Source: an uncultured Bacilli bacterium | GTDB taxonomy: Bacteria; Bacillota_I; Bacilli_A; RF39; UBA660 | Direction: 5' to 3' | Length of the DNA stretch: 15,272 bases | NCBI GenBank assembly: GCA_947598425.1 | Contig: CANQFH010000016.1 | Span: 1-15,272 of the forward strand | Shown: positions 13,168 to 15,272 of the stretch, one piece after another | Position numbering within the stretch: position 1 is the first letter of the stretch | How the letters are laid out: each line of letters starts with the position of its first letter | Made by a program: the position numbers and the translations under genes | Notes under the pieces: generated by a model | Databases searched by the model: none | What the model saw: only the letters and a program-made list of their open reading frames with translations | What the model was told of the DNA's origin: nothing

Positions 13168-13662
13168 ATGAAACAAAAATTTATTTTATTTATTTTAGCA
13201 TTTCTAATAGTTATAGTTGGAATGCCAAAAGTTTATGCAAGAAATTATTCAGATTATTTACCAAATCCATATATGTATGTTGTAGATCCTCCTACTAAAG
13301 GTGAAACAGTAACATTACAAGCATCATACGGAACATGCAGAGCTCAAGATGTAGGTACAATGTTTTATAATTTTAAACAATTACCTGAGCTAGATATTTA
13401 TGGTAACGATGCTGTTATACATGCAGAAATGTATGAAGAAGATCCAGCTCAATATAAACCTGACGAACATATAAAAAATTATAGATTAGTATATTTTAAT
13501 AGAACTTTAAATGAAATTTATATCGATAAAATTATGGAAACAGGCAATATAGATTCAACTGGAGATGCATATTGTGAATTATATTTACAATTTTATATTT
13601 CAGGCTATTACAGATCTGAATTCAAATACCAAGTATTTGAATATAGGATGTTTGTAGAATAG
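13168..13662 (+). CDS. Secreted protein, family not recognised
   Basis: A 164-residue protein with a strong AGAAGGAG ribosome site 5 nt before ATG. The signal peptide is about 1-24 (KQK, hydrophobic core, then VGMPKVYA with cleavage likely before RNYS). The mature part, about 140 residues, starts with a Tyr/Pro-rich stretch (YLPNPYMYVVDPP), has two cysteines (YGTC and DAYC) that could pair, and ends with aromatic beta-strand-like segments (YRSEFKYQVFEYRMF). No catalytic motif is visible. It is followed after 16 nt by another exported protein, so the two probably form an operon. Confidence 0.78.
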   Translation: MKQKFILFILAFLIVIVGMPKVYARNYSDYLPNPYMYVVDPPTKGETVTLQASYGTCRAQDVGTMFYNFKQLPELDIYGNDAVIHAEMYEEDPAQYKPDEHIKNYRLVYFNRTLNEIYIDKIMETGNIDSTGDAYCELYLQFYISGYYRSEFKYQVFEYRMFVE

Positions 13663-13678
13663 ATATGGAGGAAATACT

Positions 13679-14482
13679 ATGAAAAAAAGATATTATTTAT
13701 TAATTGCGACAATTTTATTATTTGGATGTTTTGCAATATATAAGTATCAAAATGTAAATGCTGATAGTAAAGATTTAAGTAATCATAAAACTTACACTCA
13801 AAGTGCTTATGATATTAAAGAGGATGGTTGGATATATTATTTTAAAATATATTCAACTGATTATAATGAAACTCAATATGAATTCAATGGCTATAATTTA
13901 AAATATTCAGATATGGATGGTTATGTAATTGAAGTTAAAGATTCTAGTACAAATGAAGTAATTGATACAATTAAACCTGGTTATGTATCTTTAATCAATT
14001 CTAAAGAATACAAAGATGATATTAAAAATATTAGTAGTTACTTTAATGAAAACGGTTTTAAAAAAGAAATAAGCTTAGAAGATTTAAATGATTTAACTTT
14101 AAAAAAATTAGACAAAGAATATATAAAAGAATTATTTAATCAAGCTATTAACAAAGAAAAAGAAGAAGTAGATGGTAAATATGCTAAAGCTCCAGTTTTT
14201 GGAATTAAAAGTAAAGTATCTACAGATAAAAATCTCGAAGGAACATGGCAAGTAGCATACTTACTAGATCATGGCGATATTTATAAAATAAATATTGAGT
14301 TTATAGATAAAAAAGGTAATTACGTATCAGATACCAAAACAAATGAAGATATAATTAATCAAATTAATTCTGAAGAAAATAATATTATAAATGATCAAAA
14401 TATTAAATTAAATAATAATATAAATAATGACTTAAAAGAATTATTGACAGAATTAAAAAATGACTTAGAAAGTTATAATTAA
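13679..14482 (+). CDS. Exported protein with Asn/Glu-rich tail, family not recognised
   Basis: A 267-residue protein with a GGAGGAAA ribosome site. The N-terminus is a signal peptide or anchor (KKRYYLLIATILLFGCFAIY, about 2-21). LFGC resembles a lipobox, but the hydrophobic segment runs on past the Cys, so lipid attachment is uncertain. The exposed part has an N-terminal beta-like region (TYTQSAYDIKEDGWIYYFKI), a Lys/Glu-rich helical middle (about 115-170), a region AKAPVFGIKSKVSTDKNLEGTW read by eye as another folded domain, and a low-complexity Asn/Glu/Ile-rich C-terminus. Probably in an operon with the preceding secreted protein. No function can be assigned. Confidence 0.75.
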   Translation: MKKRYYLLIATILLFGCFAIYKYQNVNADSKDLSNHKTYTQSAYDIKEDGWIYYFKIYSTDYNETQYEFNGYNLKYSDMDGYVIEVKDSSTNEVIDTIKPGYVSLINSKEYKDDIKNISSYFNENGFKKEISLEDLNDLTLKKLDKEYIKELFNQAINKEKEEVDGKYAKAPVFGIKSKVSTDKNLEGTWQVAYLLDHGDIYKINIEFIDKKGNYVSDTKTNEDIINQINSEENNIINDQNIKLNNNINNDLKELLTELKNDLESYN

Positions 14483-14514
14483 TATAATTTTGATATATTT
14501 ATGGAGATGTTAAA

Positions 14515-15138
14515 ATGGCTGTTAAAATAGATAATTTTATTTTACATACTCAACAATGGTTAAATGAAACCTATGGAAATGATAGTAGGTTTCAAATTGT
14601 TGAAGAAAATGGTAAAGTTGGCTGGCCAACAATAAGAGCATTGACCAGAGCGTTACAAATTGAATTAGGATTACAAGAAGGTGTAGTCAATGGGACTTTT
14701 GGTCCAACAACTACATATGAATTTAATAGTTTTTATCCAGATGGAATAAAACAACAAGATGATAATGATTCAAGTGAAAGCAATGTTTACGCTATAATTC
14801 AGGGAGCATTATTTTGCAAAGGTTATTCCACAGGGTATGCTTATGTAACTAGACATTTTTATGATGGTACAGGAAATGCTGTAAAAAAATTAAAAAAAGA
14901 TGCAGGAATTGATTCATCTAATTCAACAGTAACTTTGTATATAATGAAAGCTTTACTATCAATGGATTATTTCTATTCATATGATACATCCGATAGAACT
15001 AAGAATATTATTGAAATGCAAAGATATTTAAATAACCATTATTTAGATTACATTGGTGAACTAACTCCATGTGATGGAGTGTATACACGAAGAACAAATG
15101 AAGCTTTAATATATGGCATACAATGTGAAGAAGGATAG
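14515..15138 (+). CDS. Peptidoglycan-binding repeat protein, frame broken at its C-terminal end
   Basis: A 207-residue open frame with a GGAG ribosome site (14503-14506) and no signal peptide. It contains peptidoglycan-binding-type repeats: TQQWLNETYG with GWPTIRALTRALQIELGL and NGTFGPTTTYEF (about 10-75), then YAIIQGALFCKGYSTG with FYDGTGNAVKKLKKDAGI (about 92-140), and MQRYLNNHYLDYIGELTPCDGVY (about 166-190). From memory this order is typical of DUF1906-type (Rv2525c-like) glycoside-hydrolase-fold proteins of Firmicutes, which continue into more repeats and the hydrolase domain. Here a stop follows CEEG, while the sequence continues in another frame with the expected next repeat. The gene is therefore probably longer, and either decayed or hit by a sequence error. 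Confidence 0.82.
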   Translation: MAVKIDNFILHTQQWLNETYGNDSRFQIVEENGKVGWPTIRALTRALQIELGLQEGVVNGTFGPTTTYEFNSFYPDGIKQQDDNDSSESNVYAIIQGALFCKGYSTGYAYVTRHFYDGTGNAVKKLKKDAGIDSSNSTVTLYIMKALLSMDYFYSYDTSDRTKNIIEMQRYLNNHYLDYIGELTPCDGVYTRRTNEALIYGIQCEEG

Positions 15139-15272
15139 AAGCAGGAAATGCTACGGGAAGTTGTGGCCCAACAACAAAGAAATGTTTGCCGCCTATACCT
15201 TATACAGGAGGATATAATCATGATGGTGAACATGGGGTATTTCAGCTACTGGGATACAGTATGAAAAAGTAA
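15136..15272 (+). pseudogene. Frameshifted continuation of the peptidoglycan-binding gene, runs off the window
   Basis: Adding one A at GGATAG (about 15134-15138) lets the frame read GIEAGNATGSCGPTTKKCLP then PIPYTGGYNHDGEHGVF, a clear further repeat (SCGPTTKKC echoes TFGPTTTYE). A second shift at the TTT run near 15240 is then needed to read SATGIQYEKV to the window end. Both lesions look like single-base losses next to the same base. The hydrolase domain, if present, lies beyond 15272. Confidence 0.65.

Noticed and set aside
14491..14499. Third copy of TGATATATT as a promoter for the 14515 gene
   Set aside because: A start from this -10 would fall in or after the ribosome site at 14503, so it is probably a chance AT-rich match.
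1..15272. CRISPR array or intact insertion sequence
   Set aside because: No regularly spaced direct repeats and no complete transposase with terminal inverted repeats were found.

Overview
The window is from a very AT-rich, low-GC Gram-positive-type bacterium, most likely an uncultured gut Bacilli lineage (RF39-like or Erysipelotrichales-adjacent; this placement is an inference). Supporting signs are strong purine-rich Shine-Dalgarno sites, TTG and GTG starts beside ATG, Gram-positive-style signal peptides and an AT-biased codon choice. TGA is read as stop (for example at 6625-6627) and Trp is TGG, so this is not a code-4 mollicute.

Left edge (1-700): a truncated tRNA-Ser(UGA) on the minus strand and a complete tRNA-Leu(UAA) on the plus strand, each with a recognisable promoter, then a small conserved membrane-associated protein on the minus strand. 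Next (716-2169) is a secreted or membrane-anchored protein built from three cysteine-containing repeats, whose promoter carries sites resembling Spo0A boxes. It is followed by a decayed nuclease/transposase-type remnant and a terminator that runs into the next promoter.

Core (2170-11469): one long co-oriented locus that looks like a type IV secretion apparatus fused to Tad-pilus-like parts. The first unit has two tiny pilin-like proteins, two TadE-like paralogues and a TadZ/CpaE-like protein with a degenerate P-loop. The second is a single VirB2-like subunit with its own good promoter and its own terminator, as expected for a major structural subunit. The third has two more VirB2-like paralogues with signal peptides, a VirB6/TrbL-like membrane channel with a long soluble tail, a PrgI/VirB3-like protein, a TrsD-like protein and a VirB4 ATPase. 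The PrgI-TrsD-VirB4 order matches Gram-positive conjugation modules. However, no relaxase, coupling protein or VirB11/TadA ATPase is visible, so the machine may be a dedicated pilus or secretion system rather than a conjugative element. Nearly all predicted surface-exposed parts are unusually rich in cysteine.

Right part (11470-15272): a membrane-bound XRE-family regulator, an unrecognised single-pass membrane protein, an intergenic region dense in hairpins and palindromes, two unrecognised exported proteins, and a peptidoglycan-binding protein whose reading frame is broken by what look like two single-base deletions before the window ends.
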